Source of the DNA: Bryobacteraceae bacterium
GTDB taxonomy: Bacteria > Acidobacteriota > Terriglobia > Bryobacterales > Bryobacteraceae
Assembly (NCBI GenBank): GCA_019748195.1
Contig: JAIEPW010000114.1
Location: forward strand, 1 to 59,967
DNA: 59,967 nt
Direction of reading: 5' to 3'
Every line of letters begins with the position of its first letter. The first letter of the stretch is position 1. The position numbers and the translations under genes are program-made. Positions 14,538-23,193 of the stretch are shown piece by piece. The notes under the pieces were generated by a model. It saw only the letters and a program-made list of their open reading frames with translations, did not search any database and was not told where the DNA came from.

Positions 14538-17114
14538 TCAGTTCGCGAGTACCCGCACCACCACCAGCGTCATGTCGTCGTGCTGCGGCGCCCCCGCCGC
14601 GAACTGGTCGCAGGCGGCCATGATGCGGGCGATCAACTCGTTCGCCTTAGCGCTTCGCGCCGATTCCACCGTCTGGATGATGCCGTCCTCGCCGAACTCC
14701 TCGTCCGAGTTGTTCATGCACTCGCTGACGCCGTCGGTGAACATCACGATCAGGTCGCCCGGCGCCAGTTCCACGAATCCCTGCTCGTACCGCGCGGGAC
14801 CGAAGAGCCCGATGGGCGGTCCGCCGGCGGCCAGCCGCTCGATGCCGCCTCCGGCGCGGAACACCATCGGCTCGTTATGTCCACCGTTCACATAAGTGAA
14901 CCGGCGTGCGCGGGAATCGAGCTGCCCGTAAAAGAATGTCGCGTAGCGGTTCGCCGGTGAAGAGGCGTAAATCAGCCGGTTCAGCTTATTCATCATCGCC
15001 GCCAGCAGCGGGGAGCCGTCCAGAGTCAAGCCCCGCAGCGAGGCCTGCAGGCTGGCCATCAGCAGCGCCGCCGGGATGCCCTTGCCCGAGATGTCGCCGA
15101 TGGCGATCCCGTAATGCCCCGGCGCGCCTTCCACTTCAAAGAAGTCGTAGTAATCGCCGCCCACCGACTGCGCCGGGCGGCAGTAGCCCGCATAATCGAG
15201 CCCGGCGGGCATGACGACGCTTTTGGGATAGAGGGTCTGCTGCACCTCCCAGGCGATCTCCAGCTCCCGGTGCATGCGCTCGCGCTGTGCGGTTTCCCGG
15301 ACCACTTCCTGCGCCAGCCGGGCGTTTTCAAGCGCCAGCCCGGTCTGCACCGCCACCGACTGCAAAAGCTGCACTTCCGTGCGGGCGTACGGGGCGTCGC
15401 CGCGCCGTGGGCCGAGGCTCAAGAACCCAAGCAGCCCGTCTCGCCCGTTGATGGGGAGCAATAACTGCGTCTCCAGCTCTTCCAGCCCCTTGCGTTCCTC
15501 CGGTCCGCTCAGGTCCCGGTTCACCCACGCCTCGGGATCGTCCCAGTAGACCTTCGCGGGAACGCGGCGATTCTTCAGGTGGCCGACGAGTGCGCCGGAA
15601 GGCTCGAAGCTCACCGCTGGTACTCCCGAGTCGTAGCCGACGGAGTAGTCGGGCGCGAATATTCCGTTCAGTTCGTGAAATGCCGCGACACGGGAAACGT
15701 GCAGCGTTTCGGCGATTCCGTGCACCACGGTCTCCACCAGCGGCCGGGGCTCGATGATCGTTCGCACCCGATCGCTCAACTCGCCCAGCATTCGCTCGGC
15801 GTTGATCTCCTCGCGGAAGAACCGCTTGTCGATCCACTTCTGTCCCCAGCGGACGGCGGCCTCCAGCAGAAAGATCACCGCGACGCCGCGAAACACGGTG
15901 GCGATGCGATTGGGGCGACTCATGTTGGGATCCGACGCCCAGGCGACGACGGTCAGCAGGACCGCGCCGGTCACCAGCACCTGCAGCACGCGCGCTCCGC
16001 GCGTCGCCAGGGCGTACTGCAAGCCTTCGCGGATCACGAACTTCACATCCAAGGCGCGGCCCACTACGATCACGTACGCCAGGGTCACGGGAAACAAGAG
16101 CAGCAACAGCAGCGGCGGAAGCCAGATCCACTCGGAAAAGGTGGTGAACGGGCGTCCGGCGATCCGCGCCGCAATCACCAGGATTCCGGTGGGCGTCAGC
16201 GCCACCATCGCCCCCCAATAGAGCAGCTTCAGGCGGCGGCGATCGTCGCCCTTGGAGGTGCCCATCTTGAAGCCGATGTTGGCGAAGAACGATCCGATGG
16301 CGAGGAACATCGCGGCGAAATGGACCGGGTTCGCCGCTTCCAGCGCTTGTTGTAAGCCCGCCAGCGCTCCAAACGTCTCGGCGGAATAAACGTTCACCGC
16401 GGTAATGCCCAGCGAGAAGATCAGCATCGGCAGGGCCAGAACCCAGCGAAGCATCCAATTCGCCACGCCCCGCGCGTGCCGGTCCGGGAAATACATTCCG
16501 AACAAGGTCATCCAGACCGGCCAGGTGGTCTGCAAGAACGTCCGCCAAGCCTCCCCGATCTGGCGCCAGGGCGCGCTCCAGAGGGCGAACCCCGCCGCCT
16601 GGGCGCCCGCCATTTGTCCAAAACTCAGCATCAGGGCCAGCAGCAGCCACGCCAACGGATCGCGAGGCCGGACAAAAGCCACGAAGAAACCTAGCAGGAG
16701 GCAAAGCCACGGCGTCAGAATGGCGAATTCGATCAGGAACAGCCAGTCTGGGAACCGTAACTCGGATTCGGCCGCCGGCCGCAGCGTCGCCGCGACTTCC
16801 ACGCGCTGGCCGTCACGTTCCAAAGCCGCCTGCACCGACTCTCCCGGCTTACGGGCGGCCACGGCGCGGATCAGGTCCGAGGGTCCGGCGACCCTTGCTC
16901 CGCCGAGGCTAACCAACCGGTCGCCTTTCTGCACGCCGGATACCGGCTCTGCCTCCCGGACCTTCCCGTCGCCGTCCACCCGGAAGGGTAGACGCGCCCT
17001 CTCCGTTCGCTCCGCGGCCGCGCGAATCTGGCCGAGGTTGAGAGCCAGTTGATAGGCGGCGGTGAGGACGAACAGCACCGCCAGCAGGACGCGTATCCGC
17101 CGGGGATTCATCAT
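14538..17114 (-). CDS. SpoIIE-type phosphatase with PDZ-like, multi-TM and GAF regions
   Basis: A large membrane-anchored PP2C-type serine phosphatase, likely acting on an anti-sigma-antagonist or similar partner. From the N-terminus: one membrane helix, a PDZ-like domain (about 45-112, with GVQKGDRLVSLGGARVAGP), about eight membrane helices, a GAF domain, a linking coiled coil (RERMHRELEIAWEVQQTLYP) and the SpoIIE catalytic domain with SVGGDYYDFF, IGDISGKGIPAALLMA, TYVNGGHNEP, FTDGVSE and QHDDMTLVVV, all metal-binding aspartates intact. Start is uncertain: ATGs at 17120, 17114 and 17111 and a GTG at 17144 are all possible, none with a good ribosome site. No anti-sigma partner is adjacent. 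Confidence 0.9.
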   Translation of the reverse strand: MMNPRRIRVLLAVLFVLTAAYQLALNLGQIRAAAERTERARLPFRVDGDGKVREAEPVSGVQKGDRLVSLGGARVAGPSDLIRAVAARKPGESVQAALERDGQRVEVAATLRPAAESELRFPDWLFLIEFAILTPWLCLLLGFFVAFVRPRDPLAWLLLALMLSFGQMAGAQAAGFALWSAPWRQIGEAWRTFLQTTWPVWMTLFGMYFPDRHARGVANWMLRWVLALPMLIFSLGITAVNVYSAETFGALAGLQQALEAANPVHFAAMFLAIGSFFANIGFKMGTSKGDDRRRLKLLYWGAMVALTPTGILVIAARIAGRPFTTFSEWIWLPPLLLLLLFPVTLAYVIVVGRALDVKFVIREGLQYALATRGARVLQVLVTGAVLLTVVAWASDPNMSRPNRIATVFRGVAVIFLLEAAVRWGQKWIDKRFFREEINAERMLGELSDRVRTIIEPRPLVETVVHGIAETLHVSRVAAFHELNGIFAPDYSVGYDSGVPAVSFEPSGALVGHLKNRRVPAKVYWDDPEAWVNRDLSGPEERKGLEELETQLLLPINGRDGLLGFLSLGPRRGDAPYARTEVQLLQSVAVQTGLALENARLAQEVVRETAQRERMHRELEIAWEVQQTLYPKSVVMPAGLDYAGYCRPAQSVGGDYYDFFEVEGAPGHYGIAIGDISGKGIPAALLMASLQASLRGLTLDGSPLLAAMMNKLNRLIYASSPANRYATFFYGQLDSRARRFTYVNGGHNEPMVFRAGGGIERLAAGGPPIGLFGPARYEQGFVELAPGDLIVMFTDGVSECMNNSDEEFGEDGIIQTVESARSAKANELIARIMAACDQFAAGAPQHDDMTLVVVRVLAN

Positions 17115-17195
17115 GGGCATTGGCAGACTACCACAGCGCCGCACCGCCGGGTGCCGCTTTTGCGGCCGGCGGTTCGTTCTGCTCGATGAAACGGA

Positions 17196-17900
17196 TTACC
17201 AGCGAACCGGCTTGCCCGGCTCCAGCGCCAGAACTTCGGTGCCGGTAATACTCTCGCTGCGCAGCAGCTCGCGCAGTTTGTCCGGCCGCCCGATCAGTGG
17301 CGGAAACGTCCCCCAGTGCACGGGGACCACGGTGCCGACGTCCAGGAGCTTGCAGGCCATGGCCGCCTCGCGAGGACCCATCGTGTAGAAATCGCCGATG
17401 GGAAGCACCGCAAGCTGCGGCTGGTAAAGCTCATGAATGAGCCGCATGTCGCCGAACACGGTGGTGTCGCCGGCAAGGTAAGCGCGGCGCCCGTCGGGGA
17501 AGTGAACCACGAATCCGGCCGGCTCGCCCAGATAGACAATGCGCCCGTCCTCGGCGAAGCTGCTGGAATGAACCGCCATGGTCATGGTGGCGGAGATGGG
17601 TCCCGCCTGGACCGTCCCGCCGATGTTCATCCCGATCGTCTTACCGACGCCTTTCCCTTCCAGCCAGGAGGCGAGCTCGTAGATGGCAACCACCTGGGGC
17701 TGGAACTTCGCGGCGAGGCTCTCCACGCCGGCGATGTGGTCGAAATGACCGTGCGTCAGGAGCAGAACGTCGCAGCGGTCGATCTCGTAACCCGCCGGGT
17801 AGGAGGGATTGCCGTCGATCCAGGGGTCCACCAGAATAACTTCACCGGTTTGCAGCCGGAACTGATAGGTACCGTGTCCAAGCCAAGTGATCTCGATCAT
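17196..17900 (-). CDS. Metallo-beta-lactamase-fold hydrolase (UPF0173 type)
   Basis: Zinc hydrolase of 234 residues in the UPF0173/UlaG-like group, cytoplasmic, substrate unknown. It carries WLGHGTYQF near the N-terminus, the metal motif THGHFDH (H50, H52, D54, H55), AGDTTVFGDM and VVPVHWGTFPPL, which complete the metal site. Members of the group act on phosphoesters or lactones. A -10-like TAAAAT lies 7 bases before the ATG. It sits alone between the SpoIIE-type phosphatase and the terminator of the next gene. Confidence 0.92.
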   Translation of the reverse strand: MIEITWLGHGTYQFRLQTGEVILVDPWIDGNPSYPAGYEIDRCDVLLLTHGHFDHIAGVESLAAKFQPQVVAIYELASWLEGKGVGKTIGMNIGGTVQAGPISATMTMAVHSSSFAEDGRIVYLGEPAGFVVHFPDGRRAYLAGDTTVFGDMRLIHELYQPQLAVLPIGDFYTMGPREAAMACKLLDVGTVVPVHWGTFPPLIGRPDKLRELLRSESITGTEVLALEPGKPVRW

Positions 17901-17907
17901 CGCTGCT

Positions 17908-17913
17908 ATTTTA
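17908..17913 (-). promoter_or_regulatory. -10-like element, leaderless UPF0173 gene
   Basis: TAAAAT ends 7 bases before the ATG at 17900; no Shine-Dalgarno site is present. Confidence 0.5.
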
Positions 17914-17945
17914 CGCGGGCGGGGCCGGAAGGGTGTAGGCGAGTG

Positions 17946-17972
17946 AAAAAAGGCGGAAGGAGTCCTCCCGCC
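17946..17972 (-). terminator. Intrinsic terminator of the small exported protein gene
   Basis: On the minus strand GGCGGGAGG pairs with CCTTCCGCC (9 bp with one G-U pair, 3-base loop) and is followed by six T. It lies 50 bases after the stop at 18022. Confidence 0.85.
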
Positions 17973-18021
17973 CTCGAAACGAATGCGCCGGAATCGACGC
18001 GAAGCTGCATCTTGCGTGAAG

Positions 18022-18327
18022 CTACATCTTAATGGAGTCGATGGTCACGGTGTCGCCGGCCAGCTTGCCCGTAACCGTTACCTTGTGGCCCAGGTGAGCC
18101 TTGGCCTTGTCGGCCGACTTGGCGTCGATCTTCAACACCTTGCCGTCCACAACGAATACAGGGGCCACACCGCCCTTGACGCAGGCTTCCACGCACTTCA
18201 TCGATTTTTCGGAAGCGTCGGCGTGAGCAGCGCCACACTTGGCATCGGAAATGGTCCCCTTCCACTCGTCGGCAAAAGCCGACGTCGCAAGAAGCGAGAA
18301 TGCGGCAACGAATGCGAATTTCTTCAT
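18022..18327 (-). CDS. Small exported protein, unknown function
   Basis: A 101-residue protein with a clear signal peptide (FAFVAAFSLLATSAFA, cut near residue 19). The mature part has three cysteines (AKCGAAH, SMKCVEACVKGG), a VAPVFVVDGKVLKID strand and HKVTVTGKLAGDTVTIDSIKM, which reads as a small OB-like beta barrel. Similar small periplasmic proteins are frequent in Acidobacteriota. GGGAGG lies 7 bases before the ATG; TATACT at 18349-18354 is a likely -10, and a strong terminator follows, so it is an independent gene with good expression signals. Confidence 0.88.
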   Translation of the reverse strand: MKKFAFVAAFSLLATSAFADEWKGTISDAKCGAAHADASEKSMKCVEACVKGGVAPVFVVDGKVLKIDAKSADKAKAHLGHKVTVTGKLAGDTVTIDSIKM

Positions 18328-18348
18328 AGGTTTCCCTCCCAGGAAAAC

Positions 18349-18354
18349 AGTATA
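18349..18354 (-). promoter_or_regulatory. -10 element for the small exported protein
   Basis: TATACT in the context GGGTATACTG, about 22 bases before the ATG and with a proper ribosome site between. The same 10-base string precedes the cytochrome c fusion gene (46225-46230). Confidence 0.5.
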
Positions 18355-18412
18355 CCCAACCTTCGGAAACGGCGGGAGCTTCCCAACAGGGTCGCTCAGC
18401 CGCTATCTGTTC

Positions 18413-19237
18413 TTACGGCTTTGCCGGCGGAACGGATTTCTTGGCCGGGGAAGCGGCCGGCTTGGCCGGAGTAACCGCCGGCTTAGCGGGTGCGGCGGAC
18501 GGCAAAGGCTCCAGGATTTCGATCGTCACGATCTTGTCCAGGAGCGGGAACTGGCGATCCAGGTAGGCCTTGCCTTCCCTGCCAATGGCGCCCTGATTCG
18601 GATTCTCCCCGTAGCCGGAGTGGAACTGATCGGCGACCGCCATTCCGTTCTCCAGTACTACGCCAAACGGGGCGAAGCCCATCGAGTCCAGGCGCGTGTT
18701 CTCGCCGTAGTTGATGAAGATCTGAGTGGTGCGCGTGTTCGGACCGGCGGTGGCGAACGACAGCGTTCCACGCTTATTGCTCTGCGTCACCGGATCGTCG
18801 GAGATGCGAGCCGCTTCCCACAGGCCCGACAGCTTGGGATTGGCCGGCAGGCCGAATTGCGCGACAAATCCCGGCAGAACGCGGAAAAACGCGGCGTCGT
18901 TATAGAAGCCGTTGCGGACCAGGTTCCAGAATCGGTCCGCGCCCAGCGGCGCCCACGCGCGCGTCACCTGCACATCGATATCGCCCTTGGTGGTCTTGAA
19001 ACGAACCTTGTAAGTGTCCGGCGCCTTTGCGGTTAACGACCGCGGATTCATCAGGGCAGCCGTGTTCTGGCGCGGGCCCGCGGGCTTCGCCGCGGCGGGC
19101 GTAGTCCCGGCTGGTTTCGCTACGGCCGGTTTCGCCGCCGCCGGTTTGGTGGAGGCAGGCTTGGAAGGGGCCGGGGGAGGCGTCTGCGCGGAAATGGCCG
19201 CGCTCAAGAGCAGAGGGAATACGAAATAGCGCTTCAC
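18413..19237 (-). CDS. Exported cyclophilin-type peptidyl-prolyl isomerase
   Basis: Cyclophilin-like isomerase of 274 residues that would speed proline isomerisation of exported proteins. A signal peptide (1-18) is followed by a low-complexity KPA/AKPA-rich spacer (20-55), the cyclophilin domain (about 75-245, with TTKGDIDVQVTRAWAP, FYNDAAFFRVLPGFVAQFG and NTRTTQIFINYG) and a second PAKPA-rich tail. FFRV and FINYG correspond to the active-site strands. The Lys/Pro/Ala arms may bind the wall or outer membrane. Start is GTG, with a consensus TATAAT 8 bases upstream. Confidence 0.92.
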   Translation of the reverse strand: MKRYFVFPLLLSAAISAQTPPPAPSKPASTKPAAAKPAVAKPAGTTPAAAKPAGPRQNTAALMNPRSLTAKAPDTYKVRFKTTKGDIDVQVTRAWAPLGADRFWNLVRNGFYNDAAFFRVLPGFVAQFGLPANPKLSGLWEAARISDDPVTQSNKRGTLSFATAGPNTRTTQIFINYGENTRLDSMGFAPFGVVLENGMAVADQFHSGYGENPNQGAIGREGKAYLDRQFPLLDKIVTIEILEPLPSAAPAKPAVTPAKPAASPAKKSVPPAKP

Positions 19238-19245
19238 GGATGATT

Positions 19246-19251
19246 ATTATA
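19246..19251 (-). promoter_or_regulatory. Consensus -10 element, leaderless cyclophilin gene
   Basis: TATAAT ends 8 bases before the GTG at 19237. A GGAGG lies upstream of the box and would be outside the transcript, so it is not a ribosome site. Confidence 0.55.
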
Positions 19252-19360
19252 ACCTCCGTGTCGTTGACGGCGCGAGCCGCGGGGGCGGATTGCGATCCGC
19301 GAACCAGGTTGTTATGTTCCTTTCATCGTATCGACGTCCGGTTTGCGCAGGATCAGAAGC

Positions 19361-21193
19361 ATGAGCACGTCGCCAACGGCGCCGGTTCCCGAAAGTCCTT
19401 TGCTTAGGCTGTTTGCCGACACTCCGGCCTCGCCAGTGGCCGGCGTCCTTCAGAAAGTGCTGGCGATCGACCGGTTCAACGCGCTTTACCGCGGCATTCG
19501 CCGGTCCGAGGACGGCCGCCCGTTCCCGGTTCGCCTGCTGGAAGCGCTACACGTGGAGCCGCGCGTGTCGCTGCAGGATCTGGAGCGGATTCCCCGCAAT
19601 GGAGCCGTGCTGGCGGTCGCCAACCACCCCTTCGGGCTGATTGAAGCCGTGGTGCTGGCCGCGGTGCTTCCCACTGTCCGCCCGGACGTGAAGTTCCTGA
19701 CCAATGCCATTCTCGCCCGCTTCCCCGAGCTTCGCGACCTGTGCATCTTTGTCGATCCGTTCGGCGGCCCCGCCGCGCGTCAATCGAACCGCCATGGCCT
19801 GCGGTTGACCATGGAATGGCTGGAAAAACAGCAGGGACTTCTGGCCGTATTTCCGGCGGGCGAGGTGGCTCATGTCGACCTCCGCCGCCGCGCCGTAATC
19901 GACCCGGAGTGGAACGAGAACATCGCCCGCATCGCCCGCCGGACCGGAGCCACCGTTTTGCCGCTGTACTTCTCGGGCGCCAACAGCAAGTTGTTCCAGG
20001 TGCTGGGCATGGTCCACCCTCGCCTGCGCACCGCGATGCTGCCCCACGAGTTCCTGAACAAGCATCACCAGCGGATTGACCTGAAGATCGGCAACCCCAT
20101 CAGCACCAAGCGGATGTCCGCTTTCGCCAGTGACGCCGAGGCGATCGAATACCTGCGTCAGCGCACCTACCTGCTGGAGCATCGCCGCGACGTCAAGGCC
20201 GAGGAACGGCCCCGCTTCCATCTGCACCCGCAGCAGATCTTCCAGCCTTCCACGACCGTCGAGCCGGTGATTCCGCCCGTGGCCGAGGCGGTTCTGGAAC
20301 GCGAGATCGCCGCCCTCCCTCCGCGGCAGCTTCTCGCCGAAGCCGGATCCACCCAGGCCTGGATCGCCTCCGCCGGGCAGATTCCCGGCGTATTGCGCGA
20401 GATCGGCCGCCTGCGCGAGGTCACCTTCCGCCAGGCCGGCGAGGGCACCGGCAAGCCGGTGGATCTGGATGAGTTCGATGTCCATTACCAGCACCTGTTC
20501 CTATGGGAGGCAGGCACGCGGCGGATCATCGGCGCCTACCGGTTGGGCATCGCGGATGAGATTGTCCCCGCCCGCGGCTTAAAGGGACTTTACACGTCGA
20601 CGCTGTTTCACTACGGAACCGGCTTTCTGGACCGGCTGGGGCCTTGCGTGGAGATGGGCCGCAGCTTCGTGCGAACTGAGGACCAGCGCGGCTTTGCGCC
20701 CCTGCTGCTGCTGTGGAAGGGAATCGCCGCCTGGGTCAGCCGCAATCCGCGGTACAAGACGCTCTTCGGCCCGGTGAGCATCAGCAATGACTACAAGCCC
20801 GTTTCGCGCGAATTGATGGTCCGCTTCCTCGAAGGGTCCAAAAGCGCTGGTGATCTTACCGGCTTCGTCAAGGCCCGGACGCCGTTCCGCAGCGCCGAGG
20901 CGGGCCGTTTCGATCGTGTCGGCGCCGCGCTCGAGTGGGACTTGGGCGAGCTCTCCACATTGGTGTCGGAAGTGGAAACCGGCCAGAAAGGCGTGCCGGT
21001 TCTGCTGAAGCAGTATCTGAAATTGGGAGGGCGGCTGGTCTGCTTCAACGTCGACGCGAAGTTCTCCAACGCCCTCGACGGGTTGATTGTGATTGATCTC
21101 ACTGCCAGTGAACCCCAACTCCTGGAGCGCTACATGGGCCGGGATCAAGCCGCGAGGTTCCTGGGCTTCCACCGTCCGCGGCAAGGCGCCTGA
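19361..21193 (+). CDS. Fused PlsC-like and GNAT-like acyltransferase (OlsF type)
   Basis: A 610-residue fusion of two acyltransferases. Residues about 60-270 are a PlsC/lysophospholipid acyltransferase domain, with AVANHPFGLIEAV in the catalytic block and VFPAGEVAH as the phosphate-site motif; residues about 325-560 are a GNAT-type N-acyltransferase like OlsB (FDVHYQHLFLWEAGTRRIIGAYRLG, ELMVRFLEGS). This order resembles OlsF proteins that make ornithine lipids, where one half N-acylates the amino acid and the other O-acylates the product. Amino acid used is not predictable. The catalytic HX4D acid appears as E95 spaced differently. Start ATG has AGGA 8 bases upstream. Confidence 0.88.
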   Translation: MSTSPTAPVPESPLLRLFADTPASPVAGVLQKVLAIDRFNALYRGIRRSEDGRPFPVRLLEALHVEPRVSLQDLERIPRNGAVLAVANHPFGLIEAVVLAAVLPTVRPDVKFLTNAILARFPELRDLCIFVDPFGGPAARQSNRHGLRLTMEWLEKQQGLLAVFPAGEVAHVDLRRRAVIDPEWNENIARIARRTGATVLPLYFSGANSKLFQVLGMVHPRLRTAMLPHEFLNKHHQRIDLKIGNPISTKRMSAFASDAEAIEYLRQRTYLLEHRRDVKAEERPRFHLHPQQIFQPSTTVEPVIPPVAEAVLEREIAALPPRQLLAEAGSTQAWIASAGQIPGVLREIGRLREVTFRQAGEGTGKPVDLDEFDVHYQHLFLWEAGTRRIIGAYRLGIADEIVPARGLKGLYTSTLFHYGTGFLDRLGPCVEMGRSFVRTEDQRGFAPLLLLWKGIAAWVSRNPRYKTLFGPVSISNDYKPVSRELMVRFLEGSKSAGDLTGFVKARTPFRSAEAGRFDRVGAALEWDLGELSTLVSEVETGQKGVPVLLKQYLKLGGRLVCFNVDAKFSNALDGLIVIDLTASEPQLLERYMGRDQAARFLGFHRPRQGA

Positions 21194-21224
21194 CGATATT
21201 CCGCGCGGCCCGGCGCCGAACGGC

Positions 21225-21230
21225 GATAAT
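21225..21230 (+). promoter_or_regulatory. -10-like element, leaderless hom
   Basis: GATAAT ends 8 bases before the ATG at 21239; no Shine-Dalgarno site is present. Confidence 0.45.
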
Positions 21231-21238
21231 AGCCTCTT

Positions 21239-22537
21239 ATGCGCGAGGTTCGTGTCGCCCTGGTAGGGCTGGGAAATGTGGGTCAAGGGGCGTTGCGGAT
21301 TCTGACGCAGAACGCCGATCAGATCGGCCGCAAGCTGGGCTTTCCCCTTCGCGTCGTCTGCCTCTGCAGCCGCCGTGTCCAGTCCATCGACACCCCTGGG
21401 TTCACGGGCCTCAAGACCAGCGACTGGCAGGAAGCCGTCCGCCACCCCGAGGTAGACATCGTCGCCGAGCTGATCGGCGGCACCGGCGTGGCCCGCGCGG
21501 TGATCGAGGAAGCGATCGCCGCCGGCAAAAGCGTCGCCACCGCCAACAAGGAGCTGATCGCGCTGGACGGGCCCGAGGTCTGGGCCGCCGCGGCGCGCAA
21601 CGGCGTTCACCTGGCGATGGAGGCGAGCGTCGCCGGCGGCATTCCGATCCACACCGTTCTTCGCGAGGGCATCGCCGGGGACCGCATCCGCGCCATGTAC
21701 GGAATTCTGAACGGGACCTGCAACTACATCCTGACCGAGATCGAGGCGCACGGCGCGGCATTCCAAAAGGTCCTGGCCGAGGCGCAGCGCCTGGGCTACG
21801 CGGAGGCCGACCCCTCCGCCGACATCGACGGCCTGGACGCCCGGTCCAAGCTCGCCATCCTGGCCGCCCTCGGCTTCGGCGAGCGGGTTGCGCCCGCGGA
21901 CATCTACACCGAGGGGATCCGCCGCATCTCGCCCGTCGATTTCGCCTACGCGCACCAGTTGCGCCACACCGTCCGGCTGATCTGTTCCGCGCGAACCGCG
22001 GACGGCGAACTGCTGTTGAGTGTTCGCCCCGCGCTGGTGCCGCAGTCCACGATCCTGGCGAGCGTACAAGGCGCTTACAACGCCATCTGGGTGCGCGGCG
22101 AGTTCGGCGCGGACACCTTCTACTACGGCCGCGGCGCGGGCGCCGATCCCACCGGCGTTGCCGTGGTCAGCGACCTGATGCGCCTCGCCCGGGACCTGGC
22201 CGATGAGGTGAAGCCCCGCGAATCTCCCTTCGGCTTCGCGCAGTTGCAACCCTACCGGAAGGTTCCCATTACGCGCGCCAAGTCGGCGTATTACTTGCGC
22301 TTCCGCGTGCAGGACCGCCCCGGCATCATCGCCCAACTCGCCGCCGTTCTCGCCGCCGAGCAGATCAGTATCGACGCCGTGTTGCAGTTGCCCATCGAAG
22401 ATTGGCGTGACCTTCCGTTCGTGATTACCGTCGAACCGGCAACGGAAGAATGCATTCGCCAGGCGGTGTCCAGGATGTCGCGGTTGGACTTCCTGCTGGA
22501 GCCGCCGCTGGCCATCCCCATGGAGAGGTCCCTATGA
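21239..22537 (+). CDS. hom: Homoserine dehydrogenase with ACT domain
   Basis: NAD(P)-dependent reduction of aspartate semialdehyde to homoserine, the branch to threonine and methionine. At 432 residues it is the long form: GLGNVGQGAL (10-19) for nucleotide binding, ATANKELIAL, MEASVAGGIPI, the catalytic region GILNGTCNYIL and EADPSADIDGLDARSKLAIL with the catalytic lysine, then a C-terminal ACT domain (from about 350, RVQDRPGIIAQLAAVL), which normally gives threonine feedback. It overlaps the downstream methyltransferase by ATGA and is the first gene of a tight cluster. Confidence 0.97.
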   Translation: MREVRVALVGLGNVGQGALRILTQNADQIGRKLGFPLRVVCLCSRRVQSIDTPGFTGLKTSDWQEAVRHPEVDIVAELIGGTGVARAVIEEAIAAGKSVATANKELIALDGPEVWAAAARNGVHLAMEASVAGGIPIHTVLREGIAGDRIRAMYGILNGTCNYILTEIEAHGAAFQKVLAEAQRLGYAEADPSADIDGLDARSKLAILAALGFGERVAPADIYTEGIRRISPVDFAYAHQLRHTVRLICSARTADGELLLSVRPALVPQSTILASVQGAYNAIWVRGEFGADTFYYGRGAGADPTGVAVVSDLMRLARDLADEVKPRESPFGFAQLQPYRKVPITRAKSAYYLRFRVQDRPGIIAQLAAVLAAEQISIDAVLQLPIEDWRDLPFVITVEPATEECIRQAVSRMSRLDFLLEPPLAIPMERSL

Positions 22538-23193
22538 AATTCATCCTGCTTCTGATGATCGCCGCGTCCCTGGCCTACGGTCAGGCAGCGGCGAAGGCCA
22601 ACGCCGGATACCGCACCAAGGAGGCTCGAGCCGGCGTCGCCGTGAACCTCGACGACCCGCATCGCGCCGAGCGCCAGAAACCGGCCGAGATCATTGCCGC
22701 GCTGGGCATCCGCCCCGGCATGACCGTCGCCGACCTGGGTACCGGAACCGGGCTGATGATCGGGCCCTTCAGCGCCGCCGTGGGCCCCAAGGGCAAGGTG
22801 CTCGCCGAGGATATCTTCGAAGACTTCCTGGACAAGGCTCGCGAAAAGGCGAAAAACCTGGACAATGTCACTTTCGTGCTGGGCACGGAGCGCGATCCGA
22901 AGCTGCCCGCCGGGTCCGTGGACCTGGCCGTGGTGATGGACGCCTACCATCACTTCGATTACCCGGCGGAGATGCTGGCCAATATCGCCAGGGGCCTGAA
23001 GAAAGACGGCCGCCTGGCGATCATCGACTTCTACCGCCGTCCGGACGCCATGCCCAACAACTTCGCCCTGGAGCATATCCGCATCGATCTGCCGGAAGTG
23101 ATTCGCGAGATCGAGGCGGCCGGATTCGCGCTGGTGTCCCAGAAGGAGCACATTCCCGGCAGCCAGTACCTGGCGGTCTTCCGCAGGAAGTGA
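22534..23193 (+). CDS. Exported class I SAM methyltransferase
   Basis: A 219-residue methyltransferase with a signal peptide (KFILLLMIAASLAYGQ). The SAM site is VADLGTGTGLMIGPF with LAEDIFEDFLDKA as motif II and AVVMDAYHHF as motif IV, so the Rossmann core is intact. The catalytic part needs SAM, which is cytosolic, so a predicted exported location is odd; this class of leader-bearing methyltransferase recurs in this phylum. It starts inside the hom stop (ATGA) and ends inside the start of the VWFA gene (GTGA), so all three are translationally coupled. Confidence 0.88.
   Translation: MKFILLLMIAASLAYGQAAAKANAGYRTKEARAGVAVNLDDPHRAERQKPAEIIAALGIRPGMTVADLGTGTGLMIGPFSAAVGPKGKVLAEDIFEDFLDKAREKAKNLDNVTFVLGTERDPKLPAGSVDLAVVMDAYHHFDYPAEMLANIARGLKKDGRLAIIDFYRRPDAMPNNFALEHIRIDLPEVIREIEAAGFALVSQKEHIPGSQYLAVFRRK

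Noticed and set aside
20579-22336. 585-codon minus-strand frame opposite the acyltransferase and hom
   Set aside because: Spans two clear plus-strand genes and has shadow composition.
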